Both the position numbers and the translations under genes were made by a program. From NCBI RefSeq assembly GCF_000712035.1, contig NZ_JONV01000008.1:186001-250000 (forward strand): a stretch of 64,000 bases of DNA, in the 5' to 3' direction. The DNA comes from Salinicoccus luteus DSM 17002. GTDB lineage: Bacteria; Bacillota; Bacilli; Staphylococcales; Salinicoccaceae. Each line of letters begins with the position of its first letter. Positions within the stretch are counted from its first letter, which is position 1. This document shows, one piece after another, positions 34,006 to 41,740 of the stretch. Under the pieces are notes generated by a model that worked only from the letters and a program-made list of their open reading frames with translations, made no database searches and was not told the DNA's origin.

Positions 34006-35271
34006 CTAGTAGTTCTCAAAGAAGTCCTTCAGTACCTGGACGCTCCGGCTCAGGTCTTCGATATGGGTGAACTCCTCCGGATTGTGGCTGATGCCCTTGA
34101 TGCTGCGTACGAACAGCATGGTGATCGGGAACTTGGTCCCGATGCTCATGGCATCGTGCCCCGCACCGCTCGGCAGGTGGACCGGAAGCAGATCTTGCCT
34201 TTTGAATGATGCCTCCATCTTCGAGATGACTTCCGGATTGATCGGAATCGGCAGGACACGTGTCGTGAGGTCGACCTCAACGCCTATTGGACTGTCCTTA
34301 ACGGTTTCTTCTGCATGCTCTGCCACGGCTTCGATCAGCCTGGCCTGGTTGTCTGTATCGATGTCCCGTGCATCGACGACGAGGTTCACCTCACCCGGGA
34401 TGACATTGACGCCGCCGGGTTTCACATCCATCTTGCCGACGGTGGCGACGGCTTCCTGGCTGATGCCCTTGGCGACCTCCGGCAGGGTGCTGATGAACTC
34501 GGATGCCTTGACGAGGGCGTCCCGGCGCTCAGTCATCGGGGTGCTGCCGGCATGTCCCGCTTCGCCGCGGAAGGTGATGTTCGTCCGTGTGGCGCCGGCA
34601 ATGCCGCTTACGATGCCGATGGGCAGATCCTTCTGCTCGAGCTGCTTTGCCTGTTCGATGTGCACCTCGGCATAGATTTCGATATTGTAGTCCAGCCCTT
34701 CGGCCGCGAGGAACGCCTTCCTGTCGGAGCCGATGTTTCCGAGGACATCATCGATCGTCTGACCGTCAGGGTCGCGGTACTTGTTGATCTCCTCTCCGGT
34801 GAGCATTCCCATGAATGCACGGCTGCCGGTCAGTCCGCTGCCGAAGCGGCTGCCTTCCTCGTCCGAGAAGATGACGACTTCATAGGAATACTTCGGCGTG
34901 TAGCCTGCTTCATGCCACAGTGTTGCGATTTCAAGTGCCGTGATGACGCCTGCAGCACCGTCGAAGTGGCCGCCGTCGGGCACGGAATCGATATGGGAGC
35001 CGGCCATGAAGACCCTGGAGTCATCCTGGCCCTCATATCTTCCGAACACATTGCCGGCACCGTCGGTGCGTACACTCATGCCGATCTCCTCCATCCAGTC
35101 TGCCACCCTGTCCTTTGCCGCCAGTTCGTCTTCCGAGTATCCCATTCTTTTCGAACCCTGATTCTCCGTGCGTCCGATTTCAGAAATCTCCAGTATGCGT
35201 GCATGGAGCCGTCTGCTTGATGCACTATCAAGTGTTTCAGCCGCCATCTTGCCGAGGAAGTCATTTGTCAT
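34006..35271 (-). CDS. M20 Zn-dependent hydrolase (N-carbamoyl-L-amino acid hydrolase / allantoate amidohydrolase type)
   Basis: A 421-residue amidase of the AmaB/HyuC/AllC group. Metal ligands are in AGSHIDSVPDGGHFDGAAGV, FSDEEGSRFG and the late SGAGHDAMS; substrate-side residues are in EVHIEQ and GEAGHAGSTPM. Family members hydrolyse N-carbamoyl amino acids, allantoate or beta-ureidopropionate. GGAGAATGAGCG precedes the ATG. It shares a short promoter region, head to head, with the 5-oxoproline operon, so its substrate may be a ring-opened or carbamoylated amino acid from that pathway; that is inference. Confidence 0.87.
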   Translation of the reverse strand: MTNDFLGKMAAETLDSASSRRLHARILEISEIGRTENQGSKRMGYSEDELAAKDRVADWMEEIGMSVRTDGAGNVFGRYEGQDDSRVFMAGSHIDSVPDGGHFDGAAGVITALEIATLWHEAGYTPKYSYEVVIFSDEEGSRFGSGLTGSRAFMGMLTGEEINKYRDPDGQTIDDVLGNIGSDRKAFLAAEGLDYNIEIYAEVHIEQAKQLEQKDLPIGIVSGIAGATRTNITFRGEAGHAGSTPMTERRDALVKASEFISTLPEVAKGISQEAVATVGKMDVKPGGVNVIPGEVNLVVDARDIDTDNQARLIEAVAEHAEETVKDSPIGVEVDLTTRVLPIPINPEVISKMEASFKRQDLLPVHLPSGAGHDAMSIGTKFPITMLFVRSIKGISHNPEEFTHIEDLSRSVQVLKDFFENY

Positions 35272-35299
35272 CGCTCATTCTCCTTTTTTCTATTTGTAT

Positions 35300-35327
35300 T
35301 TGATAATAATACATGAACCTTTATAAT
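35300..35327 (+). promoter_or_regulatory. Promoter of the pxp operon
   Basis: TTGATA (35300-35305), 16-base spacer, TATAAT (35322-35327). It lies 34 bases before pxpB with GAGGGG between, and is the best-matched sigma-A promoter in this region. Confidence 0.65.
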
Positions 35328-35360
35328 AAAAGTGGGAATATTCAGTTGAGGGGTGAAAAA

Positions 35361-36080
35361 ATGGAGATCAGACAGTTTGCCGAAAATGCACTGACCATCC
35401 AGATGGGTGAGGAGATCGACGAACAGATCAACCGGAAGCTTGTGGCGCTGCGCCATCATATTGAGGGAATGGAAATTGAGGGCATCGATGAGATCGTCCT
35501 GTCATACACGAGCCTCATCATCTATTTCGACATTTTCAAGACCGATGCCGGGGCGTTGAAGGAAGCGCTTGAAGGCATCGATGAGGCGGCACTGCTCGAA
35601 GAGGAGATCAAATACAGGGTCATCGAGATTCCGGTATGCTACGGGGGGGAGTACGGGCCGGACCTCGGCAATTTCGGAGAGAATGGCCTGTCGGAACAGG
35701 AAGTCATCGATCTGCATGCAAACAGGGAATATCTCGTCTACATGCTCGGTTTCATGCCGGGCTTTCCGTATCTCGGTGGTCTGGATGAGAAATTACATAA
35801 GGCGCGGCTGGAGACACCAAGGGTTCGCATACCAGCCGGTTCGGTCGGCATCGGGGGCAGGCAGACGGGCATGTATCCGTTCGAATCCCCGGGCGGATGG
35901 CATCTTTTGGGACGCACACCGGTGCCCCTGTTCGATCCGGGGCGTGAGGAGACGATCCTCTACGCGGCGGGTGACCGCATCATCTACCGTCCGATCGATG
36001 AAGCGGAATACAGGCGCATTGAAGATGACATTGCCGCCGGCGACTACGAAATCAAATATGAAATGAAAGGGGGCCAATGA
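35361..36080 (+). CDS. pxpB: 5-oxoprolinase subunit PxpB (KipI/AHS1)
   Basis: A 239-residue protein of the KipI/allophanate-hydrolase subunit 1 family. Key features are IPVCYGGEYGPDL, GFMPGFPYLGGL, the RIPAGSVGIGGRQTGMYPFESPGGW core, and TPVPLFDP. PxpB and PxpC together, with PxpA, convert 5-oxoproline to glutamate with ATP in characterised bacteria. The same fold is the carboxyltransferase part of urea carboxylase, which matters here because biotin genes follow. ATG 35361 is set by GAGGGG upstream. It is the first gene of a seven-gene operon and overlaps pxpC by four bases. Confidence 0.92.
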   Translation: MEIRQFAENALTIQMGEEIDEQINRKLVALRHHIEGMEIEGIDEIVLSYTSLIIYFDIFKTDAGALKEALEGIDEAALLEEEIKYRVIEIPVCYGGEYGPDLGNFGENGLSEQEVIDLHANREYLVYMLGFMPGFPYLGGLDEKLHKARLETPRVRIPAGSVGIGGRQTGMYPFESPGGWHLLGRTPVPLFDPGREETILYAAGDRIIYRPIDEAEYRRIEDDIAAGDYEIKYEMKGGQ

Positions 36081-37066
36081 TGGTGCTTAAAGTGAAAAAT
36101 CCGGGACTCTACACGACGGTCCAGGACCTTGGACGGTACGGCCACCAGGCGGAAGGATTTTCACCGGCTGGTGCGATGGACTACCGTGCCTTCATGCTGG
36201 CCAACCAGCTGCTCGGCAATGATGGGAATGCGCCCGGCCTCGAAATGACTTTCCGGGGCGCTTCGTTCGAAGTGATGCAGGATACGGTCATTGCGGCTGC
36301 GGGTGCTGATATGGCACTTTCGATTGACGGGACGCCCTTCTCCATCGGGGTGCCGATTCCCGTGTTCAAGGGCAGCCTGATCGAGTTCGGTGCTGCTGAA
36401 AACGGCTCGCGGACATACCTGGCGGTCTCAGGGGGGATCAAGGTGGAATTGGTGCTCGACAGTGCTTCGACGCATGTCAGAAGCGGCATCGGCGGCTATC
36501 GTGGCCGTACGCTCGAGGTGGGTGATGTAATCGGCATCGGGGATGCGGCATCGGCGCCGCGCCCCTATAGAATCAGCGCAATCGAAGAGGAGGAAGCGGT
36601 CCGTGTCATTCCCGGACAGCAGTATGACCGCTTCAATGAAGAGATGCGGGAGAAGCTGTTTGGTGAAGGGTATACTTTGACGAAGGACTGCGACCGGATG
36701 GGCTACCGGCTCGACGGACCGGAGCTCGTTGCTGAAGGTGGACATGATGTCCTGTCCGAGCCGACCCAGCTCGGCAGCATTCAGGTACCGAAAGGCGGCA
36801 AGCCGATCGTGCTCCTGAACGACAGGCAGACGGCAGGGGGATACGCCCGCATCGGCACGGTGGCGCGTGTCGACATCCCGAAACTGGTCCAGAAGCATCC
36901 GGGGGATACCGTCAGGTTTGAAGAGATATCGGTAGAGGAGGCGACGGCACTCTACCGTGAAGAAATGAAAAAGATAAGGGACGGCGGCTATCTTGAGGTC
37001 AACAATGACTTCAGGTCTCACGTCAGACCGACTGCAGGCAAGCTAAAAAGAATAATGGAGAGGTGA
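36077..37066 (+). CDS. pxpC: 5-oxoprolinase subunit PxpC (KipA/AHS2)
   Basis: A 329-residue AHS2/KipA protein. It opens with the family hallmark NPGLYTTVQDLGRYGHQAEGFSPAGAMDY and contains LANQLLGN, RSGIGGYRGRTLEVGD, CDRMGYRLDGP and VLLNDRQTAGGYARIGTV. It partners PxpB. It begins in an ATGATG that overlaps the pxpB stop and ends five bases before the likely accB start, so all are coupled. The product is probably a heteromer with PxpB in the cytoplasm. Confidence 0.92.
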   Translation: MMVLKVKNPGLYTTVQDLGRYGHQAEGFSPAGAMDYRAFMLANQLLGNDGNAPGLEMTFRGASFEVMQDTVIAAAGADMALSIDGTPFSIGVPIPVFKGSLIEFGAAENGSRTYLAVSGGIKVELVLDSASTHVRSGIGGYRGRTLEVGDVIGIGDAASAPRPYRISAIEEEEAVRVIPGQQYDRFNEEMREKLFGEGYTLTKDCDRMGYRLDGPELVAEGGHDVLSEPTQLGSIQVPKGGKPIVLLNDRQTAGGYARIGTVARVDIPKLVQKHPGDTVRFEEISVEEATALYREEMKKIRDGGYLEVNNDFRSHVRPTAGKLKRIMER

Positions 37067-37071
37067 TCGGG

Positions 37072-37494
37072 TTGGATATAGAAGAAGTGAAAGCATATGC
37101 AAAGCTGCTGAAGGAAGAGAACCTGAAGGTGCTGACGATCAAGGATGGGGATTTCAAAATCCATCTGGAGGCGAATGTGGCCGATGCGCCTGCTGCCGGA
37201 CAACAGGCTGCACCAAAGCCGGAGGCTGGCGGTGAAGAAGCGTCGGGACATACAATCCGTGCCAAACAGGTCGGCACGTTCTTCATCGAGAAGGAAGAGA
37301 ACAGTGACGAGACGTTCGTATCCGTCGGGGATGAAGTTTCGGAAGGGGACACACTCGGGGTCATCGAAGCCATGAAGGTGTTCAATGATGTCAAAGCGGA
37401 TGTAGCGGGCACGGTGGAAGAAATTCTTGCCGGAAATGGAGAGAGCGTCGAATATGACCAGCCGCTCTTCATTCTGCGGCCGAAGGAGGACTAG
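37072..37494 (+). CDS. accB: Biotin carboxyl carrier protein
   Basis: A 140-residue BCCP. The N-terminal helix (DIEEVKAYAKLLKEENL), an Ala/Pro-rich linker (about 38-60) and a C-terminal biotinyl domain with VIEAMKVF give the biotinylated lysine as Lys102. The likely start is TTG 37072, since AGAGG ends eight bases upstream; GTG 37063 sits on top of that site and overlaps pxpC. It differs from a housekeeping accB mainly by context: it sits inside a 5-oxoproline operon with its own biotin carboxylase and no acetyl-CoA carboxyltransferase genes. Confidence 0.9.
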   Translation: MDIEEVKAYAKLLKEENLKVLTIKDGDFKIHLEANVADAPAAGQQAAPKPEAGGEEASGHTIRAKQVGTFFIEKEENSDETFVSVGDEVSEGDTLGVIEAMKVFNDVKADVAGTVEEILAGNGESVEYDQPLFILRPKED

Positions 37495-37495
37495 C

Positions 37496-38854
37496 GTGGA
37501 AAAGGTTCTCGTAGCAAACCGTGGAGAAATTGCAGTCAGAGTCATTCGGTCACTCAAGGAGATGGGCATCCCGAGTGTCGCCATCCATTCCACTGCAGAC
37601 CGGGACAGCCTGCATGTGGCGCTTGCGGATGAAGCGATATGCATCGGCCCGGCCAAAAGCACCGAGAGCTATCTGGATATCGAGCGGATCGTTGCGGCCA
37701 TCGAAGTGAGTGGTGCCGATGCCGTCCATCCGGGGTACGGCTTCCTCTCGGAATCGGCAACGTTTGCTGGACGTCTGGAGGAGATCGGCGTCACTTTCAT
37801 CGGACCCACCGCGGAGACGATCTCCCGGATGGGGGACAAGGCGGAGGCACGCCAGACGATGAAGGATGCCGGCGTACCGGTCATCCCCGGAAGCGACGGG
37901 GTCATCGACAGCTTCGATGAAGTCGAATCCGTTGCGGAAACGGTCGGCTATCCAATCGTCATCAAGGCGGTCTCGGGCGGCGGCGGCAAGGGCATGCGCT
38001 TCGTCCATGAGCCGGCGCAGCTTGAAAAGATGTACAAGGAAGCGAAGAAAGAAGCAAAGAATGCCTTCGGCGACGACCGGATCTACATCGAAAAATTCAT
38101 CGAGAAGGCCCGCCATATCGAAGTGCAGGTGGTCGGGGACGGGCAGGGGCATGCCGTCCATCTCTATGAGCGTGACTGCTCGATCCAGCGGAACAACCAG
38201 AAGCTGGTGGAGGAGGCTCCGGCCGCCATTCTGGATGACGGATCGAGAAGGGATATTACGGAACGGACGGCTGAAGCCGTTGCCAAACTCAACTACAGGG
38301 GTGCCGGAACGGTCGAGTATCTCTACGTCGAAGAGGAGGATGCCTTCTATTTCATCGAAATGAACACGCGGATCCAGGTGGAGCACACGGTATCCGAAGA
38401 GATCACCGGCGTGGACATCGTCCGCCTGCAGCTCGAGGTGGCGCAGGGGAAGCCGCTTGAACTCACGCAGGACGACATCTCGATCAACGGCTTTGCGATC
38501 GAGTGCCGAATCAATGCGGAAAATCCCGCAGAGCACTTCATGCCCGCCCCGGGCACAATCGAGACGCTTCATTTCGGCATGGGCCAGGGCGTGCGGATCG
38601 ATTCCCACGTCTATCCGGGCTACATGATTCCGCCGCATTATGATTCCATGATCGGCAAAATCATCGTCCATGCGGTATCGAGGGAGGCGGCGATACGGAG
38701 GATGACCCATGTGCTGGATGAGACGGTCATCGGACCGATCCATACGAATCTCGATTTCCAGCATTACCTGATGAACCACCCGAACTACAGGAAGAACGAT
38801 GTGGACATCAAGTTTCTTCCACGCAATCACATTATCGGACAGGAAGGGGAATGA
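37496..38854 (+). CDS. accC: Biotin carboxylase subunit
   Basis: A 452-residue ATP-grasp biotin carboxylase that carboxylates biotin on BCCP with ATP and bicarbonate. It begins KVLVANRGEIAVRVIRSL and has the ATP-binding loop SGGGGKGM, the ERDCSIQRNNQKLVEEAP strand, and the active-site FIEMNTRIQVEHTVSE. The GTG start at 37496 has AAGGAGG seven bases upstream, inside the end of accB. It overlaps pxpA's upstream ATG by four bases. No carboxyltransferase of the AccAD type is near, so PxpBC is the natural acceptor module. Confidence 0.93.
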   Translation: MEKVLVANRGEIAVRVIRSLKEMGIPSVAIHSTADRDSLHVALADEAICIGPAKSTESYLDIERIVAAIEVSGADAVHPGYGFLSESATFAGRLEEIGVTFIGPTAETISRMGDKAEARQTMKDAGVPVIPGSDGVIDSFDEVESVAETVGYPIVIKAVSGGGGKGMRFVHEPAQLEKMYKEAKKEAKNAFGDDRIYIEKFIEKARHIEVQVVGDGQGHAVHLYERDCSIQRNNQKLVEEAPAAILDDGSRRDITERTAEAVAKLNYRGAGTVEYLYVEEEDAFYFIEMNTRIQVEHTVSEEITGVDIVRLQLEVAQGKPLELTQDDISINGFAIECRINAENPAEHFMPAPGTIETLHFGMGQGVRIDSHVYPGYMIPPHYDSMIGKIIVHAVSREAAIRRMTHVLDETVIGPIHTNLDFQHYLMNHPNYRKNDVDIKFLPRNHIIGQEGE

Positions 38855-38856
38855 CC

Positions 38857-39615
38857 ATGTACACAGTAGATTTGAATGCAGATCTTGGGGAGAGCTACGG
38901 CAACTATACAATCGGCAATGACGAAGAGATCATCCCGCTGATCTCTTCGGCGAACGTCGCCTGCGGATTCCACGCGGCCGACCCCTCGGTCATGCTTGAA
39001 ACCATCCGTATGATCAGGGAGAGCGGGTCGACTGGTGTCGGCGCCCATCCGGGATTCCCGGACCTCATGGGATTCGGCAGACGGTATATGGATATGTCGA
39101 TGGCGGAGGTCAGAAGCATGATGTTCTATCAACTCGGTGCACTCGACGGGTTCTGCCGTGTCGAGGGTGTGCGGATGAACCACGTCAAACCACACGGTGC
39201 ACTGTATAATGCCACATTCAAAGACGCGGAACTGGCCCAAACGATTGCTGAAGCAGTCAAGGACTACAATCCGGAACTCAAGCTGATGGGGCTGTCCAAT
39301 CAGAACCTGGTGCGTGCCGGGGAAGCGGCAGGCCTCGAAGTGCGCCACGAGGTGTTCGCCGACCGTGCCTACGAGGATGACGGCACGCTCGTCAGCCGGA
39401 AGAAGGAGGGCGCAATGATCACCGATACAAAGCAGGCTGTCGACCGTGTCGTCCGCATGGTCAAGGAGGGCAAAGTCGAGAGCATCAACGGCCGTGACAT
39501 CGATATCCAAGCCGACAGCATATGCGTCCATGGGGATGGACCGAAAGCCCTGGAATTCGTCAGGGAAATCAGAAGTGCGCTCGGGAAAGAAGATATCACC
39601 ATACAAACAATGTAG
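38857..39615 (+). CDS. pxpA: 5-oxoprolinase subunit PxpA (LamB/YcsF)
   Basis: A 252-residue LamB/YcsF protein. It starts YTVDLNADLGESYG and has ANVACGFHAADP, GAHPGFPD, KPHGALYN and EVFADRAYEDDGTLVSR, all family marks with conserved His/Asp residues suited to metal or acid-base chemistry in a TIM-like barrel. PxpA is required with PxpBC for 5-oxoproline cleavage. ATG 38857 is preferred to ATG 38851 because AAGGGG lies seven bases before it and because the family begins with the DLNADLG strand. Confidence 0.93.
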   Translation: MYTVDLNADLGESYGNYTIGNDEEIIPLISSANVACGFHAADPSVMLETIRMIRESGSTGVGAHPGFPDLMGFGRRYMDMSMAEVRSMMFYQLGALDGFCRVEGVRMNHVKPHGALYNATFKDAELAQTIAEAVKDYNPELKLMGLSNQNLVRAGEAAGLEVRHEVFADRAYEDDGTLVSRKKEGAMITDTKQAVDRVVRMVKEGKVESINGRDIDIQADSICVHGDGPKALEFVREIRSALGKEDITIQTM

Positions 39616-39630
39616 AGGGGACTTGAGGAT

Positions 39631-40842
39631 ATGGATAAAAAACCGAAAATGACCGGCGTGCAGCGGCGTCTCCTGTTCGGCGCGATATTCCTGATGGCGA
39701 CATCATCCATCGGGCCTGCATTTCTGACGCAGACCAGCGTATTTACAGAACAGTTTCTGGCAAGCTTTGCCTTCGCAATCCTTGCCTCCATCATCATCGA
39801 CATCGGTGCCCAGCTGAATATCTGGCGCATACTGAGCATCTCCGGCAAAAGGGGACAGGATGTCGCGAACCAGGTGTTCCCGGGACTCGGCTATCTGATC
39901 GCCTTCCTGATCGTGCTCGGCGGATTCGCCTTCAACATCGGCAACGTCGCCGGTGCCGGCCTCGGGTTCAATGCCATCTTCGGCTGGGATCCCAGGATTG
40001 GTGCAGCGCTGGCCGGCATCATCGCAATCATCGTCTTCCTTCTCAAGAATGGCCGTGCGGTGATGGATGTCATCATCCAGATCCTCGGTGTGCTCATGAT
40101 CGCCATCACGGCATTCGTCATGATCCGGTCCAATCCCCCTTATGGGGAAGCGGCCTACCGGGCAGTCATGCCGGAGGAGCCGATGACGCTCTTCCTGCCG
40201 GTGGTGACGCTCGTCGGCGGGACGGTCGGTGGTTATATCACCTTCGCCGGCGCCCACCGTCTGATCGAGGCTGGCGTGACCGGCAAGGAAAACCTCGGAT
40301 TCGTCAGTACAGCAGCGAACCTCGGGATACTCACGACAGGGGTCATGCGTACGCTGCTCTTCCTGGCTGTGCTCGGCGTCGTCTCCGGAGGGGTTGCACT
40401 CAACCCAGAGAATCCGCCGGCGTCCGTCTTCCAGATTGCGCTCGGTGACATCGGCATGCAGATATTCGGTGTCGTACTCGTTGCAGCCGCACTGTCATCG
40501 GTCATCGGATCCGCCTACACGAGCGCCTCATTCCTGAGGTCGCTGCACCGTGTATTCGATGACTACAACAATATCGTCATCATCTCATTCATCGTCATTT
40601 CGACCATCATCTTTACATTCGTCGGCCGTCCGGTCGTGCTGCTGATTCTTGCAGGGGCCTTCAACGGACTCATCCTGCCGCTGACGCTGGGCGCGGTGCT
40701 CATCGCCTCGAGGAACAGGAAGATCGTCGGCGACTACAAGCACCCGATGTGGATGATCATCTTCGGCATCGTCGCCGTCATCATCACACTGATTGCCGGA
40801 TTCATGTCGCTGCAGGGTCTGCAGGACCTCTGGACCCAGTAA
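39631..40842 (+). CDS. ycsG: NRAMP-like permease, YcsG type
   Basis: A 403-residue transporter with about eleven hydrophobic helices, distantly related to NRAMP metal transporters. The first helix has SSIGPAFLTQT in place of the canonical metal-binding DPGN motif, so metal transport is doubtful. In Bacillus subtilis the homologue ycsG sits beside ycsF (pxpA) and the kip genes. By context it probably brings in 5-oxoproline or another pathway substrate; that is inference. GAGGAT lies before the ATG and the gene follows pxpA by 15 bases. Confidence 0.85.
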   Translation: MDKKPKMTGVQRRLLFGAIFLMATSSIGPAFLTQTSVFTEQFLASFAFAILASIIIDIGAQLNIWRILSISGKRGQDVANQVFPGLGYLIAFLIVLGGFAFNIGNVAGAGLGFNAIFGWDPRIGAALAGIIAIIVFLLKNGRAVMDVIIQILGVLMIAITAFVMIRSNPPYGEAAYRAVMPEEPMTLFLPVVTLVGGTVGGYITFAGAHRLIEAGVTGKENLGFVSTAANLGILTTGVMRTLLFLAVLGVVSGGVALNPENPPASVFQIALGDIGMQIFGVVLVAAALSSVIGSAYTSASFLRSLHRVFDDYNNIVIISFIVISTIIFTFVGRPVVLLILAGAFNGLILPLTLGAVLIASRNRKIVGDYKHPMWMIIFGIVAVIITLIAGFMSLQGLQDLWTQ

Positions 40843-40854
40843 GGAGGAATGTTC

Positions 40855-41625
40855 ATGGAAGCAAAAGCACTGCGTGAAAAGATAAGGAATGGAACATTCG
40901 ACAGGACGACATCCGGGGCCGCCGGGGACAATGTGCAGGCCAACATCGTCATTCTGCCTAAATCCTATGCATTCGATTTTCTGCTCTATGCGATGCGGAA
41001 CAGGAAGGCCGTCCCCGTCATCGAGGTGATGGAGGATGGCAAAGTGGAAAGCAGCTATGCCGAAGGCTCCGACATCCGTACCGATGTGCCGAAGTACAAC
41101 ATATACAGGGACGGGAAGCTCAAGGAGACGGTTACAGACATCACAGAGTACTGGCAGGATGACTTCGTGACCTTCCTCATCGGCTGCAGCTTCACATTTG
41201 AACAGGCGCTGCTTGAAGCGGGACTTGAAGTGAAGCACATCAAGGAGCAGAAGAACGTCGCCATGTACAGGACGAACATCCCGACAGAACCCGCCGGCAT
41301 CTTCAGTGGGGAACTCGTCGTATCCATGCGGCCGTTCAAAAGGGAGCTTGTTGAAAAGGCATCCGATGTGACTGCACAGTTTCCGGACATGCACGGCCGC
41401 CCGGTGCATCACGGGGAGCCGTCTGAAATCGGCATCCGTGACATCAATGCACCGGAATACGGTGAGCCGATCGATATCGATTCTGATGAAGAGCCTGTGT
41501 TCTGGGCATGCGGTGTCACGCCGCAGAATGCGGCACTCAATGCCAGGCCCTCCATCATGATCACCCACAATCCAGGGCACATGTTCGTGACAGACATCAA
41601 GAATGAAGATTACAGGAAAAAGTAG
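40855..41625 (+). CDS. ycsI: DUF1445 protein YcsI (putative hydro-lyase / D-glutamate cyclase-like)
   Basis: A 256-residue DUF1445 protein. Family marks include GAAGDNVQANIVILPK, TFLIGCSFTFEQALLEAG, YRTNIPTEPAGIFSG, VVSMRP and the late FWACGVTPQNA with THNPGHMFVTD. The Cys residues in IGCSF and WACG are candidates for catalysis. A DUF1445 region occurs in mammalian D-glutamate cyclase, which makes 5-oxo-D-proline, so this gene may link D-glutamate and 5-oxoproline; that is inference. ATG 40855 has AAGGAGG seven bases upstream. It is the last gene of the operon before a hairpin. Confidence 0.85.
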   Translation: MEAKALREKIRNGTFDRTTSGAAGDNVQANIVILPKSYAFDFLLYAMRNRKAVPVIEVMEDGKVESSYAEGSDIRTDVPKYNIYRDGKLKETVTDITEYWQDDFVTFLIGCSFTFEQALLEAGLEVKHIKEQKNVAMYRTNIPTEPAGIFSGELVVSMRPFKRELVEKASDVTAQFPDMHGRPVHHGEPSEIGIRDINAPEYGEPIDIDSDEEPVFWACGVTPQNAALNARPSIMITHNPGHMFVTDIKNEDYRKK

Positions 41626-41641
41626 GATGTTTTACACTTTT

Positions 41642-41690
41642 AGCGGAATTTCAGCCGAATGGGCGGGAATTCCGCTTTATTTGCCCTTTA
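41642..41690 (+). terminator. Probable terminator of the pxp operon
   Basis: AGCGGAATT at 41642-41650 pairs with AATTCCGCT at 41669-41677 around an 18-base loop, then TTTATTTGCCCTTTATTT. The large loop makes it weaker than most others in the window. Confidence 0.6.
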
Positions 41691-41693
41691 TTT

Positions 41694-41716
41694 CCTACAT
41701 TGAATGTAGGTATAAT
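41694..41716 (+). promoter_or_regulatory. Operator-like repeat and -10 of the SBP gene
   Basis: CCTACATT-G-AATGTAGG, a perfect 8-1-8 inverted repeat (41694-41710), touches a consensus TATAAT at 41711-41716. Placed between -35 and -10, it would let a repressor block the promoter of the peptide-binding lipoprotein gene. I do not recognise the cognate regulator. Confidence 0.55.
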
Positions 41717-41740
41717 AAGTAAATAAAGGGAGGGTGAAAG

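Noticed and set aside
37550-38911. A 453-codon open frame antisense to accC
   Set aside because: It mirrors the codon pattern of accC, contains low-complexity His/Asp/Arg sequence, and has no recognisable domain.
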